A stretch of DNA of 47,566 nt. Source: Palleronia abyssalis (GTDB taxonomy: Bacteria > Pseudomonadota > Alphaproteobacteria > Rhodobacterales > Rhodobacteraceae). Where the stretch lies: the NCBI RefSeq assembly GCF_900302445.1, contig NZ_ONZF01000017.1:1-47566 (forward strand). The letters are read 5' to 3'. The notes beneath the pieces are model-generated. The model saw only the letters and a program-made list of their open reading frames with translations, was not told the DNA's origin and did no database searches. The position numbers were made by a program, and so were the translations under genes. Positions 13,869 to 21,704 of the stretch are shown in pieces. Each line of letters begins with the position of its first letter. The stretch's first letter is position 1.

Positions 13869-15620
13869 CTAGCCTCGCGGAGCCTTACCGGCACGCCGCC
13901 GCGCGAGCCGCCGGTTGCGCATCTTCTCCCATATGCTCCGAAGCATCTGGCAGTCGGCTTTCGATAGGCCTATCTGACCCATCAGAACGCGGCGATTATT
14001 CTCCTCAAGCACCGTCTCAAGCTTGCCGGCGCGGATGAGGGCGTCGCTTTCTTCCAGTGGCATCGCATCGCCGAGCGCGGCCGGCATCAGAAGCTTTTCG
14101 GCTTCGGTGGGTTCCAACTCCAGAACGCCGCCGCCATAGCTGCGGCCTTCAATTTCTGCTGATGCAGCCGTCAGGTAGCTGTAGCTATTGGCAACGATGG
14201 CACGCGGGTCGCCGCCCTTGCAGCGCATGCGGTGAATTGTATCTGTCGCCGTGGCTTCAGCTTCATTGAGCACAATGCGGGGAAAGTTGTAAATCTGCCG
14301 GAACACAAACGCGTGCGGCACATAAACTGACGGTACCGCATACCAGGGCGTGCGCACGGAGCATTTGTAGCCCTTATGGACCTGCTGGTCTTCGCCGAGG
14401 CGGATATAGCTCGCCAGCGACCCTTTCGGCTTCGTGCCGTTCATGGGCGCCAGATGCAGTAGATGCACGCGCTGGTTTTCGTCCGCGAGGGTCCGCCATC
14501 CGGCTTTGTCCACTATTGCGCCTTCGAGGTGCGCAGATCGGGCGATCAGCGGCATCGTGTATTTTTGCAAACCGAGATCGCTCACTTCGCTTTCGCGCAG
14601 CACAAAAAACTGGTTCTTGCCGGTCACGACACCGACATTGACAGAGGCATACGAGCCAAGTTCAACCGTTTTTTCGCTGACACGCAGTGCGCGCATGAAG
14701 CTGATTTCATCCGCATTCAGAAAGTATTTGAGCCATTTCTCGCTGTCATGACAAACGGTTTTAGGGGATGCGCCACGCAGCACAGCCGGTGGCGAGCGTT
14801 TAACAATATCGGCAACCGAGTCGCTTTCCGTGAGGTTCACCTTGCACGGATTGCTCGCGGACGGTGCGGGGCGAGCCTCATCGGCGAGCAGAAGCAGTAC
14901 TTCCTGCTCGGCTTTCTCAAAGAACAGCTCGTTACAAGCGATCAGGTCGACACGGCCAAAACGGTCGGTCAGGAACGAGCGGAGCTGCGCAGCATAGCTA
15001 ACCTGCAAAAGCTCCGCCGGCAGCACCAGCGACATACGTCCGCCTTCCTTGAGCGCCGCTGCTGCTGCAACTACGAACGGCACCCAGATATTGGTCAGAC
15101 GGTTCGGCGAAAGCCCCTGTTCCTTCATTATATCCATCGCACGGGTGCGGTGCGGTTCGGGAAAGCTCTGATAGCGAATGAAGGGGGGATTACCGATTAC
15201 CGCGTCGTATTCCGGCCGGTGCGGTCTGCTCCACCAGGCAAAGAAGTCGCTGGTCTCGACCACATCGGCAGCGCGATAGCCAAGACCGTCCTTTAGACGC
15301 GCGCGCGCCTTGTCGGCTTCGTCGGGTATGATCTCGACACCGCGCAACTGGTTCGCGCGCGAGGGTCCGTGCGCCCCCAGCTCTTCCAAGCGCTTGCTTG
15401 CCGCTTCGAGAAAGGAGCCGTCGCCACAGCTCGGCTCCAGAACCTGTTCCCCTGCGTCACGGATCGCCCATGTGCACAGCCATCGCGCCAGTTCGGCGGA
15501 TGTGTAATATCCGCCGCGCAGCTTGTCGGCATCAAGCGCAGTGAAGCGGCCACTATGCGTCCGCTCGCTCGCATCTTTCAATGCGGTGTAATCGGCAACA
15601 TCAGTTGCATGCTTGTTCAT
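13869..15620 (-). CDS. Gamma-class N6-adenine DNA methyltransferase
   Basis: A 583-residue stand-alone methyltransferase. GGYYTSAELARWL precedes motif I LEPSCGDGSF (61-70); motif IV is GNPPF (143-147), which marks N6-adenine methylation. The C-terminal part carries the TaqI-like recognition region with VNVGVVTGKNQFFVL. Its ATG overlaps the stop of the CopG-type gene by 4 bp (ATGA). It probably modifies plasmid and host DNA for the nuclease encoded just downstream. An Arg/Lys-rich tail (RNRRLARRRAGKAPRG) ends the protein. Confidence 0.83.
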   Translation of the reverse strand: MNKHATDVADYTALKDASERTHSGRFTALDADKLRGGYYTSAELARWLCTWAIRDAGEQVLEPSCGDGSFLEAASKRLEELGAHGPSRANQLRGVEIIPDEADKARARLKDGLGYRAADVVETSDFFAWWSRPHRPEYDAVIGNPPFIRYQSFPEPHRTRAMDIMKEQGLSPNRLTNIWVPFVVAAAAALKEGGRMSLVLPAELLQVSYAAQLRSFLTDRFGRVDLIACNELFFEKAEQEVLLLLADEARPAPSASNPCKVNLTESDSVADIVKRSPPAVLRGASPKTVCHDSEKWLKYFLNADEISFMRALRVSEKTVELGSYASVNVGVVTGKNQFFVLRESEVSDLGLQKYTMPLIARSAHLEGAIVDKAGWRTLADENQRVHLLHLAPMNGTKPKGSLASYIRLGEDQQVHKGYKCSVRTPWYAVPSVYVPHAFVFRQIYNFPRIVLNEAEATATDTIHRMRCKGGDPRAIVANSYSYLTAASAEIEGRSYGGGVLELEPTEAEKLLMPAALGDAMPLEESDALIRAGKLETVLEENNRRVLMGQIGLSKADCQMLRSIWEKMRNRRLARRRAGKAPRG

Positions 15621-15814
15621 CGCTCTTGCCTCACATGAAATAGCGGCTGTTCGTCGCGAAGCAGCCGCTCGATAGCCTCGCGCACCACCCAGGCGACGGA
15701 GACCTTGTTTTGTTCCGCTATTTCAAGGAGTTCAGCGTGCTGCTCTTCGGTCAGGCTGACCGATAAGCGGTGTGACGCTTTAGACGTGGTCTTCTTTCCG
15801 GCGACAGGGGGCAT
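15617..15814 (-). CDS. CopG-type ribbon-helix-helix regulator of the defence operon
   Basis: A 65-residue DNA-binding protein. The strand SHRLSVSLTEEQ, the turn and helices HAELLEIAEQNKVSVAWVVREAIERLL make a classic ribbon-helix-helix. It is the first gene of the long leftward operon and its stop overlaps the methyltransferase ATG. A TGCACCA/TGGTGCA inverted repeat lies just before it, so autorepression is likely. Such a timing regulator lets modification begin before cutting in a new host; this role is inferred from place and size. Confidence 0.78.
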   Translation of the reverse strand: MPPVAGKKTTSKASHRLSVSLTEEQHAELLEIAEQNKVSVAWVVREAIERLLRDEQPLFHVRQER

Positions 15815-15832
15815 AGCGTGCGAATCCTTGTT

Positions 15833-15859
15833 TGCACCACGCTACACCACTCTGGTGCA
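15833..15859. promoter_or_regulatory. Likely operator of the CopG-type regulator
   Basis: TGCACCA (15833-15839) and TGGTGCA (15853-15859) are perfect 7-bp inverted arms. Between them lies TACACCA as a third, direct half-site 10 bp from the first. Repeated short half-sites on one helix face suit ribbon-helix-helix dimers. The site is 19 bp before the regulator ATG. Confidence 0.55.
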
Positions 15860-15885
15860 TGCGAGAAACGGGTCTTCCTGTTTCA

Positions 15886-15905
15886 TCCCCAACAAATTGT
15901 GGGGG
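15886..15905. repeat. Hairpin in the defence operon leader
   Basis: CCCC-A-ACAA-A-TTGT-GGGG can fold with one bulge. It lies between the candidate promoter and the regulator gene and would be in the 5' leader of the operon. Confidence 0.3.
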
Positions 15906-15919
15906 AGGTTTCTAAGTGA

Positions 15920-15947
15920 CATATAGATTGATGTATAAGAAGAACAA
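15920..15947 (-). promoter_or_regulatory. Candidate promoter of the defence operon
   Basis: On the minus strand TTGTTC (15947-15942) and TATATG (15925-15920) are 16 bp apart inside a marked AT-rich patch. Transcription would start near 15912 and run through the operator into the CopG-type gene. It is the only promoter-like sequence found before that gene. Confidence 0.35.
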
Positions 15948-16083
15948 AAATAGAACATAAGAGCGCTGAATCCAGCCCGTCCCGTTCTCCCTGCGGCCCA
16001 GATGCGCCGGCGTCCGTCTCGGCCCATTCGGGTGACGGTCGCTTATGCGACACCGCCACTCTGGCGGCTGAATAGTCGGGAGA

Positions 16084-16106
16084 GAGCCGCGCGAGGCGCG
16101 CGGCTC
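16084..16106. repeat. Perfect 10-bp stem, 3-nt loop
   Basis: GAGCCGCGCG-AGG-CGCGCGGCTC is a perfect 10-bp hairpin in the spacer between the defence island and ardC. There is no T run, so it may be a protein site or a structured barrier and not an intrinsic terminator. Confidence 0.45.
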
Positions 16107-16361
16107 GCATGAGATCAGGAGACAGGCCGGGGGATCGACGGGCTACGCCCGCTCACCCCCGCCCTGCCATCTTCCTATCAGTTTGTCCGCCCAACAGTCC
16201 TGCCCCGGAAAGTCAAAAGACAAGCGCCGCCTGCGGCGTCGTCTCCGTCGGGGGCCGTGTCCTCGGCTTCGCCTGCGGGCCGCACCAACCCCCGTCTCCG
16301 ATCCTTTGACTGTCCGGTCCAGGACCGTGGGTCGGGCTTCGCCCTCTCCCACTCTGTTCCG

Positions 16362-16381
16362 CCGAAAACATGCGTTTTCGG
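16362..16381. promoter_or_regulatory. Inverted repeat upstream of ardC, possible operator
   Basis: CCGAAAAC-ATGC-GTTTTCGG has perfect 8-bp arms and lies 82 bp before the ardC ATG. Anti-restriction genes are usually expressed on entry and then shut off, so an operator here is plausible. No binding protein is assigned. Confidence 0.4.
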
Positions 16382-16463
16382 TCGGATCAGGTGGCCGAGG
16401 CGCAGCCCATCGGCGGAACGAGGGCACCTAGACCCCGCCGCCTCACTACGAAGGAGGCCACAA

Positions 16464-17354
16464 ATGGCTAAATCGAAATTCGATGTTTACCAGCACGTTA
16501 CCAACGAAATCATTGCGCAGATCGAGGCAGGCACGCCGCCGTGGCGCAAGCCGTGGACCGGCGGCGGTGGTGGCGCGCATATGCCCTTGCGGTTCAACGC
16601 CAAGGAATATCGCGGCATCAATGTCCTGATGTTGTGGGCGACCGCTTCCGCGAAGGGCTACACGTCCGCGCGCTGGATGACCTACCGGCAGGCGCAGGAG
16701 CTTGGCGGGCAGGTCCGCAAGGGCGAGAAATCTGCAACGGTGGTCAAATATGGGACCATCGAAAAGGAGAACGAGGACGGCGACGAGCAGCGCATCCCGT
16801 ATTGCCGCGCTTACCGCGTTTTCAACGCCGACCAGATCGAGGGCTTGGCCGATGAGTTCTACATCCGGCCCGGGCCGCCGCGCGACCTTGGCACCGGGCC
16901 CGACCCCGAGCTTGAGGCTTTCTTTGCCCGCTCCGGTGCGACCATCGAGACGAGCGACCAGCCGCGCGCCTTCTACGACCTCCGCCGCGACGTGATCCAC
17001 ATGCCGCCCATTGCAACATTCCACGCCGCGCAAGGCTATTACGGCACGCTTGCCCACGAGCTGACCCACTGGACCGGGGCCGACAAGCGCCTTGAGCGGT
17101 TCAAGCGGTTCAATGACCGGAAAGCCTACGCCTTCGAGGAATTGGTCGCGGAGATCGGCGCTTGCATGTTGGGCGTGCAGATCGGTGTTGAACCCGAGTT
17201 CGACCAGTCCGCGGCCTATGTCGAAGGTTGGCTGCAAGCCATGAAGGACGACAAGCGCGCGATTTTCCGCGCCGCGTCGGAAGCTCAGAAGGCCGTGGAC
17301 TACATCACCGAAAAGGCGAGCCGTGAGGCACCCGCCGCACAGGTGGCCGCATAG
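16464..17354 (+). CDS. ardC: ArdC-like anti-restriction protein with zincin domain
   Basis: A 296-residue cytosolic protein. ATG at 16464 follows AAGGAGG. Residues 1-130 match the N-terminal single-strand DNA-binding domain of the ArdC family (DVYQHVTNEIIAQIEAGTPPWRKPW, then NVLMLWATASAKGYTSARWMTYRQA). The C-terminal metallopeptidase domain carries HELTHWTG with FEELVAEIGACML downstream as the third ligand helix. ArdC proteins shield incoming single-stranded plasmid DNA from host restriction. Here it stands beside a plasmid-borne restriction operon, so it may protect the transferred strand from restriction in the recipient. It ends in a strong terminator. Confidence 0.9.
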   Translation: MAKSKFDVYQHVTNEIIAQIEAGTPPWRKPWTGGGGGAHMPLRFNAKEYRGINVLMLWATASAKGYTSARWMTYRQAQELGGQVRKGEKSATVVKYGTIEKENEDGDEQRIPYCRAYRVFNADQIEGLADEFYIRPGPPRDLGTGPDPELEAFFARSGATIETSDQPRAFYDLRRDVIHMPPIATFHAAQGYYGTLAHELTHWTGADKRLERFKRFNDRKAYAFEELVAEIGACMLGVQIGVEPEFDQSAAYVEGWLQAMKDDKRAIFRAASEAQKAVDYITEKASREAPAAQVAA

Positions 17355-17383
17355 GCGGTCCCTCCCGCCGCTTGATGCAGCCG

Positions 17384-17410
17384 GCGCGGTCCTTCGGGGC
17401 CGCGCTTTTT
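17384..17410 (+). terminator. ardC intrinsic terminator
   Basis: GCGCGGTCC-TTCG-GGGCCGCGC forms a stable stem with a tetraloop (17384-17405), followed by five T. It lies 29 bp after the ardC stop. Confidence 0.85.
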
Positions 17411-17461
17411 CATGTCCGCTTCAGGCTAGGCGGGATCGAGGAAGGAGCCGCCCTTGAAATG

Positions 17462-17499
17462 AACGGGCCGGGGCAGGTCTCGCGCCCTGCCCCGGCCCG
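17462..17499. terminator. 15-bp perfect hairpin between convergent genes
   Basis: ACGGGCCGGGGCAGG pairs perfectly with CCTGCCCCGGCCCGT across an 8-nt loop. It lies between ardC and the leftward gene ending at 17541 and probably stops transcription from both sides. No T run follows. Confidence 0.5.
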
Positions 17500-17540
17500 T
17501 CCCGGCGCTATCGCGCCGATGGCCGCTTTCGCGGCCTCGA

Positions 17541-17975
17541 TCAGTTGCAGGTGAATTTCTGACCCTCACCCGTCTCGATCCTTCGGGAGCTGCCCTTCAT
17601 CGTCAGTTCGAGCGTGTCATGCCCGCGCAGGCCATCGAGCAGCGCCCCCCAAGTCTCGGCTAAAACAACCCGCTTGGCGACGCGCCCGCGCTCCGCTTGC
17701 ACGTCGATCACCGTCTCGTCGGGAAATGCGATCCGCACCGGCCCGCTGAAGTCGTCATCGGCCCCGAGCTGAACCATGAGGGCGCTTTCCGATTGATCGC
17801 CGTAGGCCTTGTTCGGGTCGCAAACCAAGGAGAGGACCGCGCCGCCAGAGGCAACGCGGTAGAGATCGACGCCACTCTCGAAGTCATGCTGCCAGGCGCT
17901 GGCCGGAGCTGCGCCAAGCAGCCCAAGCCAAGTCGCCAGCCCGAGCGCGCTACACCTTTTCCAGACGCTCAGCAT
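17541..17975 (-). CDS. Small secreted protein, function unknown
   Basis: A 144-residue protein with a Sec signal peptide (MLSVWKRCSALGLATWLGLL, cut near ASA-W at about 27). The mature part has two cysteines (VCDPNK near 52 and FTCN at the very end) that could form a disulfide, and predicted beta structure throughout (VRIAFPDETVIDV, DTLELTMKG). It overlaps the end of the preceding 63-residue gene by 26 bp. I do not recognise a family; a small periplasmic beta-rich domain is the most I can say. Confidence 0.65.
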   Translation of the reverse strand: MLSVWKRCSALGLATWLGLLGAAPASAWQHDFESGVDLYRVASGGAVLSLVCDPNKAYGDQSESALMVQLGADDDFSGPVRIAFPDETVIDVQAERGRVAKRVVLAETWGALLDGLRGHDTLELTMKGSSRRIETGEGQKFTCN

Positions 17976-18141
17976 TGGAGGTCTCCAATTCCTCGAACAC
18001 GAAATCAGTCACAGGTTCACTGAACCAAGCGTGCTGACGTTCGCCCGTGTTCCACTCGTAGAGGTAGCCGACATGCTCGCGGGCCTCGCGGGTCATAATT
18101 TTACCGACAACCTCTCCGTGTGTCTTTTTTGTCTTCGCCAT
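17950..18141 (-). CDS. 63-residue soluble protein, function unknown
   Basis: ATG at 18141 follows a clear GGAGG; the longer frame upstream is proline- and arginine-rich and not supported. The protein begins MAKTKKTHGEVVGKIMTREA, then HVGYLYEWNTGERQHAWF, and ends with an acidic helix. It has no signal or membrane segment and no known motif. Its stop lies inside the next gene, so the pair is co-translated. Confidence 0.6.
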   Translation of the reverse strand: MAKTKKTHGEVVGKIMTREAREHVGYLYEWNTGERQHAWFSEPVTDFVFEELETSNAERLEKV

Positions 18142-18353
18142 TCTGCGGCCTCCTTCGTGGTGAGGCGGCGGGGTCTTGCTGCCCTCCTTCCGCCGGTGGC
18201 CTCCCTGGCGCAACCATGACCGGCTGCGCTGGCGGTAATGAGCGTGTGATCGCCACTACCTTGCCTGCACCTTGGATGCCTTTTGACCACCCACTAGATC
18301 ACGTCCCACTACGAATGGACACGAAACGGAACGAAGTATAGCCGCGTAGAGCA

Positions 18354-19931
18354 TTGATTAAGAACGGAAAATATTTTTCCCCCCCGGACGGCGGCGACGA
18401 CGATTTCAAGACGCTTTTCGCCCGTGTTGCGGCCGAGGGTGTCGGGCGCCCCGCCGACAGCGACGGGTGCCCGCAGGGACCGTGGACGCCCGAGCTGCTG
18501 GCCGAGGCGATTTCGCAGATCGACGCCAACCGCGCCGGGATCGAGCTGCGCACGGTCCAGCTCTGGTTCGAGGACAACGAGAAGGGGATTAGCACCAACA
18601 ACATCCGGTGGCTTGCCAGGGTGCTAGGCTGCAATGACCCGGAGGGCGCGAGTGCGTGGCAAGCCGCATTGAGCAAGTCCCAGGCCCGGTTGACCGCCCG
18701 TCGGCGCGCGCGGCGTCAGAAGGAGACTAGCCATGACACCGAGAAGGACGATCGGACGCCAGATAACGCCCCGAGACCGACGCGGGCCGAAGATCCCCGC
18801 CAGGGGTTCAGTCTCGCCCGCGTCTCGGAAGGGATTTTCAGTCGCGGATCACCCCTGAACCTTCCCGCTTCGGTCTTCGCGGGGGCCGTCGCCCTCCAAT
18901 TCGTCTCCTACTTCCTGTCGATCCACAGCGTCACATACGTGCGCGAGGACGGGATCACCAAGCAGGTCGGGTTCCTTTGGGCTCCCAACTGGACCTTCCT
19001 CTTCATCGTCTTCATGCCCCTCTTCTTCGCCTTCGTGGTCGATCAGGTGACAAACTGGAAGAACGGGGGCCGCTGCGCGCTGCTGTCCCATATCACCGAG
19101 AGCGACCGCCCCGATGACTGGATGCGGAGGGTCGAGGCAACATCCTACACATATTGGGCCGTCTTCCTGCTGTGTGTGGGGTTCGCCGGCGTCTTCCAGT
19201 GGGTCGGTGTCCGCCTGCTGCCGGTGCTGAACGGTGGCGGCGACTACGCGATAGACTGGGGTTCGCTGGCTATCGCCCGCCCTGACGAGATCGGCATCAT
19301 CGAGCAAGTCGCGTTCACCGGGGCTGCATATTTCTATATGTCCCTATGCTTCTACCTGTTCATCGCGGGCCTGATCCTACTTTCGACCGTGGCCGAGGAC
19401 TTCGCGCAGATCGGCAAGACCTTGGAGCGGCAACCGAACGTTGCGCGCTCGCGCGAGGCTCAGGCGGCGGGCTCGAGGATCATGCGCGGGATTTTCCGCG
19501 CCACGGTCGCCGGGCTCCTTGTCGCCATGTGCATGAAGCTAGAGAGCCTGTATGTCGTCACCGCCGCCCCGAGCGTCTGGCATTGGCTCTTCTTGGACGC
19601 CGCCTCGATTATGACCCGCTTCGGAGACCCGGTCGATTGGGGCGACTATAGTATGCCGACCCACTTCACGAGCCTCCTGGTCGCGCTCATGGTGGGCGCC
19701 GTCTATCTCTACGGGGCCATCCGCATCGGGCTCACCACGCCGTTCCATGTGCCGTTGGCCCGAACGACCGTTGCTGTGCTGTTCCTCGGAATCGCCTACT
19801 TGCTGGTTGGCGTGGTGACTGGTTTCTCGATTCTTCTAGCGCTCGCACTCATCGTCGCCGTCTATGGCCTCTTCGATCCCGGCTTCGGCATTCGCTACAA
19901 GACGCAGGAGGGCCGTCAGCATGTATCATAG
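18354..19931 (+). CDS. rcgA: RcgA-family putative transporter
   Basis: A 525-residue inner-membrane protein starting at TTG 18354 (a stop lies four codons upstream and no ATG is near; NGKYFSPPDG is the conserved start as I recall it). Residues 40-110 form a soluble domain with a helix-turn-helix look (LLAEAISQIDANRAGIELRTVQLWFEDN, then IRWLARVLGC). A charged linker follows, then about eight membrane helices from residue 170 to the end. It matches the family named RcgA on Rhodobacterales plasmids, always paired with RcgR, the next gene, with which it overlaps by 11 bp. Transport substrate is unknown; a link to quorum signals is suggested by the partner name only. Confidence 0.72.
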   Translation: MIKNGKYFSPPDGGDDDFKTLFARVAAEGVGRPADSDGCPQGPWTPELLAEAISQIDANRAGIELRTVQLWFEDNEKGISTNNIRWLARVLGCNDPEGASAWQAALSKSQARLTARRRARRQKETSHDTEKDDRTPDNAPRPTRAEDPRQGFSLARVSEGIFSRGSPLNLPASVFAGAVALQFVSYFLSIHSVTYVREDGITKQVGFLWAPNWTFLFIVFMPLFFAFVVDQVTNWKNGGRCALLSHITESDRPDDWMRRVEATSYTYWAVFLLCVGFAGVFQWVGVRLLPVLNGGGDYAIDWGSLAIARPDEIGIIEQVAFTGAAYFYMSLCFYLFIAGLILLSTVAEDFAQIGKTLERQPNVARSREAQAAGSRIMRGIFRATVAGLLVAMCMKLESLYVVTAAPSVWHWLFLDAASIMTRFGDPVDWGDYSMPTHFTSLLVALMVGAVYLYGAIRIGLTTPFHVPLARTTVAVLFLGIAYLLVGVVTGFSILLALALIVAVYGLFDPGFGIRYKTQEGRQHVS

Positions 19932-20922
19932 GTGGCTGGACCGCTGGGATGAGCGCCGCACTCGACGCAGCGACGATGTGAAGGAGGTGACGGGGCTCGA
20001 CCTCCGTGCCGACTTTGCGTTTCCCGCATCTGAGGGTGCGGCCAACATGGCCGAGTTTGGCGCATTGGCAGCCGAGGCCGTCGCGGACTCGGACTCTTTC
20101 TATGGTCTGGACGACGCCGCCCCCGCCGCGAATTGGGAAGACGGCTGGCTCAGCTTCCCATCGAGCATTTCCACCGAGACGCCAGAAAACAACACCGTTC
20201 GGGCCAAGGTGACGGAGGCCGGTTCATCCGATCATGCCCTGATCGTCTTCCATCACTGGAACGCCACTTCGCGCAACGCCCAACTCGCCCGTTTCTTTGC
20301 ATGGCGCGGTTTCACGGTTGTTGAGATCGCCATGCCCTATCACCTCGAACGCAGCCGCCCCGACTCTTCGCACGCCGACCACATGCTCAGCCCCAACCTC
20401 GGCCGCACGATCCAGTCAATGCGCCAGGCCGTGCTAGACGGGCGACAGCTCACCACCATCTTGCAGCGGCGCGGATATGCAAAGGTCTCGGTCCTTGGGA
20501 TCAGCTTGGGGTCTTGGGTGGCTGGCTTACTTGCCGCGCACGAGCCCGCGGTCGCGAAAGCTACCCTGTTTCTCACCGCCGGAAGCCTTGCCGATATGGT
20601 CTGGACCGGCAGCGCCACGCGCCACATTCGCGCGAGCCTCGAAGGCGAGATCGAGCTTGCCGAGCTACGCCGCGCTTGGGCGCCGCTCAGCCTTGAGAGT
20701 TACGCCGACAAGCTGGCCCGTCACGGCCTTGAGCTACAAATGGTTCTGGCCGAGCGGGACCAGGTTGTCCTGCCCGCTCTTTCGGAGCGTCTGGTTTCCG
20801 AGCTGGACCGCTCCGGCGCCAGATCACGGGTCAACCGGATGAACTGCGGGCACTACTCGCTCACCCTGCCCCCTTACATCATCAGCGCCGGTCTCAGCGC
20901 CGCGCGGTTTCTGAACCGCTAG
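19921..20922 (+). CDS. rcgR: RcgR-family alpha/beta hydrolase, putative lactone hydrolase
   Basis: A 333-residue alpha/beta hydrolase, ATG at 19921 inside the rcgA end. LIVFHHWNAT gives the oxyanion strand, GISLGSW (about 198-204) is the nucleophile elbow with Ser, an acid probably in AERDQVVLP, and NCGHYSL near the end holds the catalytic His. The family is annotated as a putative quorum lactone hydrolase. If right, it would cleave acyl-homoserine lactones and tune conjugation or interfere with neighbours. No signal peptide is seen. Catalytic assignment is by motif; the substrate is inferred from family naming. Confidence 0.72.
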   Translation: MYHRWLDRWDERRTRRSDDVKEVTGLDLRADFAFPASEGAANMAEFGALAAEAVADSDSFYGLDDAAPAANWEDGWLSFPSSISTETPENNTVRAKVTEAGSSDHALIVFHHWNATSRNAQLARFFAWRGFTVVEIAMPYHLERSRPDSSHADHMLSPNLGRTIQSMRQAVLDGRQLTTILQRRGYAKVSVLGISLGSWVAGLLAAHEPAVAKATLFLTAGSLADMVWTGSATRHIRASLEGEIELAELRRAWAPLSLESYADKLARHGLELQMVLAERDQVVLPALSERLVSELDRSGARSRVNRMNCGHYSLTLPPYIISAGLSAARFLNR

Positions 20923-20934
20923 GCCCCGGCCTGC

Positions 20935-21000
20935 CCATCATCTTTCCGAAAATATCCTCGGGGGAGCGCCGCAGGCGCGGGGGCTGAAAGCCCCCTGCCC
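20935..21000. repeat. Rhodobacteraceae-type intergenic motif (copy 2) with terminator stems
   Basis: CCATCATCTTTCC, the AAAATA box and a CCTCGGGGG block repeat the element at 2639-2700. Two stems follow: GCGCC-GCA-GGCGC and GGGGGCT-GAA-AGCCCCC. It separates the convergent rcgR and virC2-like genes and probably ends both messages. Confidence 0.6.
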
Positions 21001-21704
21001 TACTTCATTTTGCGTTTCTTCACGTTCTCAATGATCGAGTCCAGCTCTGACCAGAACAGCGGCTCGAACTGCCCGCGTAGCATTTCGTTGTCCGACTTGA
21101 GGCCCAGCGGGTTCATAGACTCGTGGAGCTTTTCAAGCACCGGCTGACTGACGTGTTTCGTTGTCGTGTAGCGGTGCGTTGAGCCCATCCGCTCTACGTC
21201 GGGCGCGGCCTTAAACTCCGCTTTCGGTTCAAACTGCGCGAGCGCGCGGCGTCCCGCCAGCTTGACCATATCCATGATCGAGACCGCATCGGACTGAACC
21301 GCTTCCAGGGCCGCGCGATGATCTTCCTTTGGGTAAGCGGTCAAGGCGACTTTCTTCATCGGCTTGGGCTCCTTGCTGTCCGTTTGCCGTCTCGGGCGCT
21401 TCGTAGAAGCGCTGCGCGTCGCCTGTGGCGTCGGTTTGTCTGCTACGGGCTTCTGTGGCGGTTGCGGCGTTGGTGCCGTCACCTGAGGCTCTGCTGCCGG
21501 GGCGCTGGCCGTCGAGCTGGCTTGTGGCGTCTCAGTCGTCTTGGTTTCTTCGGGAGCTTTCGCCTCCGGTTTGGTCTTTTGTTCGCTCTCAGTCGGCTTC
21601 GGGGAGGGTGTCGGCTCCGCTTCATACTGCCCGCCGAACCCTTGAGAGCGGTCCACATTCGGACGTTTGATCTGAGGTTTCTTGCGACGATATTCGCTGC
21701 TCAT
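21000..21704 (-). CDS. virC2: VirC2-like / centromere-binding partner of the ParA-like ATPase
   Basis: A 234-residue protein; its ATG overlaps the stop of the ParA-like gene by 4 bp. Residues 1-115 are a disordered Pro/Thr/Lys-rich arm. Residues about 115-155 look like a ribbon-helix-helix (KKVALTAYPKEDHRAALEAVQ, then SIMDMVKLAGRRALAQF). VirC2 also has a disordered arm and such a fold, and the gene order fits. It probably binds DNA beside the operon; the heptamer array upstream is the obvious target. It could equally be a partition ParB-like adaptor. Symbol given by context with moderate certainty. Confidence 0.6.
   Translation of the reverse strand: MSSEYRRKKPQIKRPNVDRSQGFGGQYEAEPTPSPKPTESEQKTKPEAKAPEETKTTETPQASSTASAPAAEPQVTAPTPQPPQKPVADKPTPQATRSASTKRPRRQTDSKEPKPMKKVALTAYPKEDHRAALEAVQSDAVSIMDMVKLAGRRALAQFEPKAEFKAAPDVERMGSTHRYTTTKHVSQPVLEKLHESMNPLGLKSDNEMLRGQFEPLFWSELDSIIENVKKRKMK

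Larger units (their letters stand above)
15960..16463. other. Intergenic region before ardC
   Basis: No gene is supported here. The reading frames that cross it are arginine-rich and lack ribosome sites. It holds two strong inverted repeats, given separately at 16084 and 16362, and several GC-rich stems such as CGCCG-CCTG-CGGCG near 16215-16230. It forms the border between the defence island and the transfer-related genes. Confidence 0.5.
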
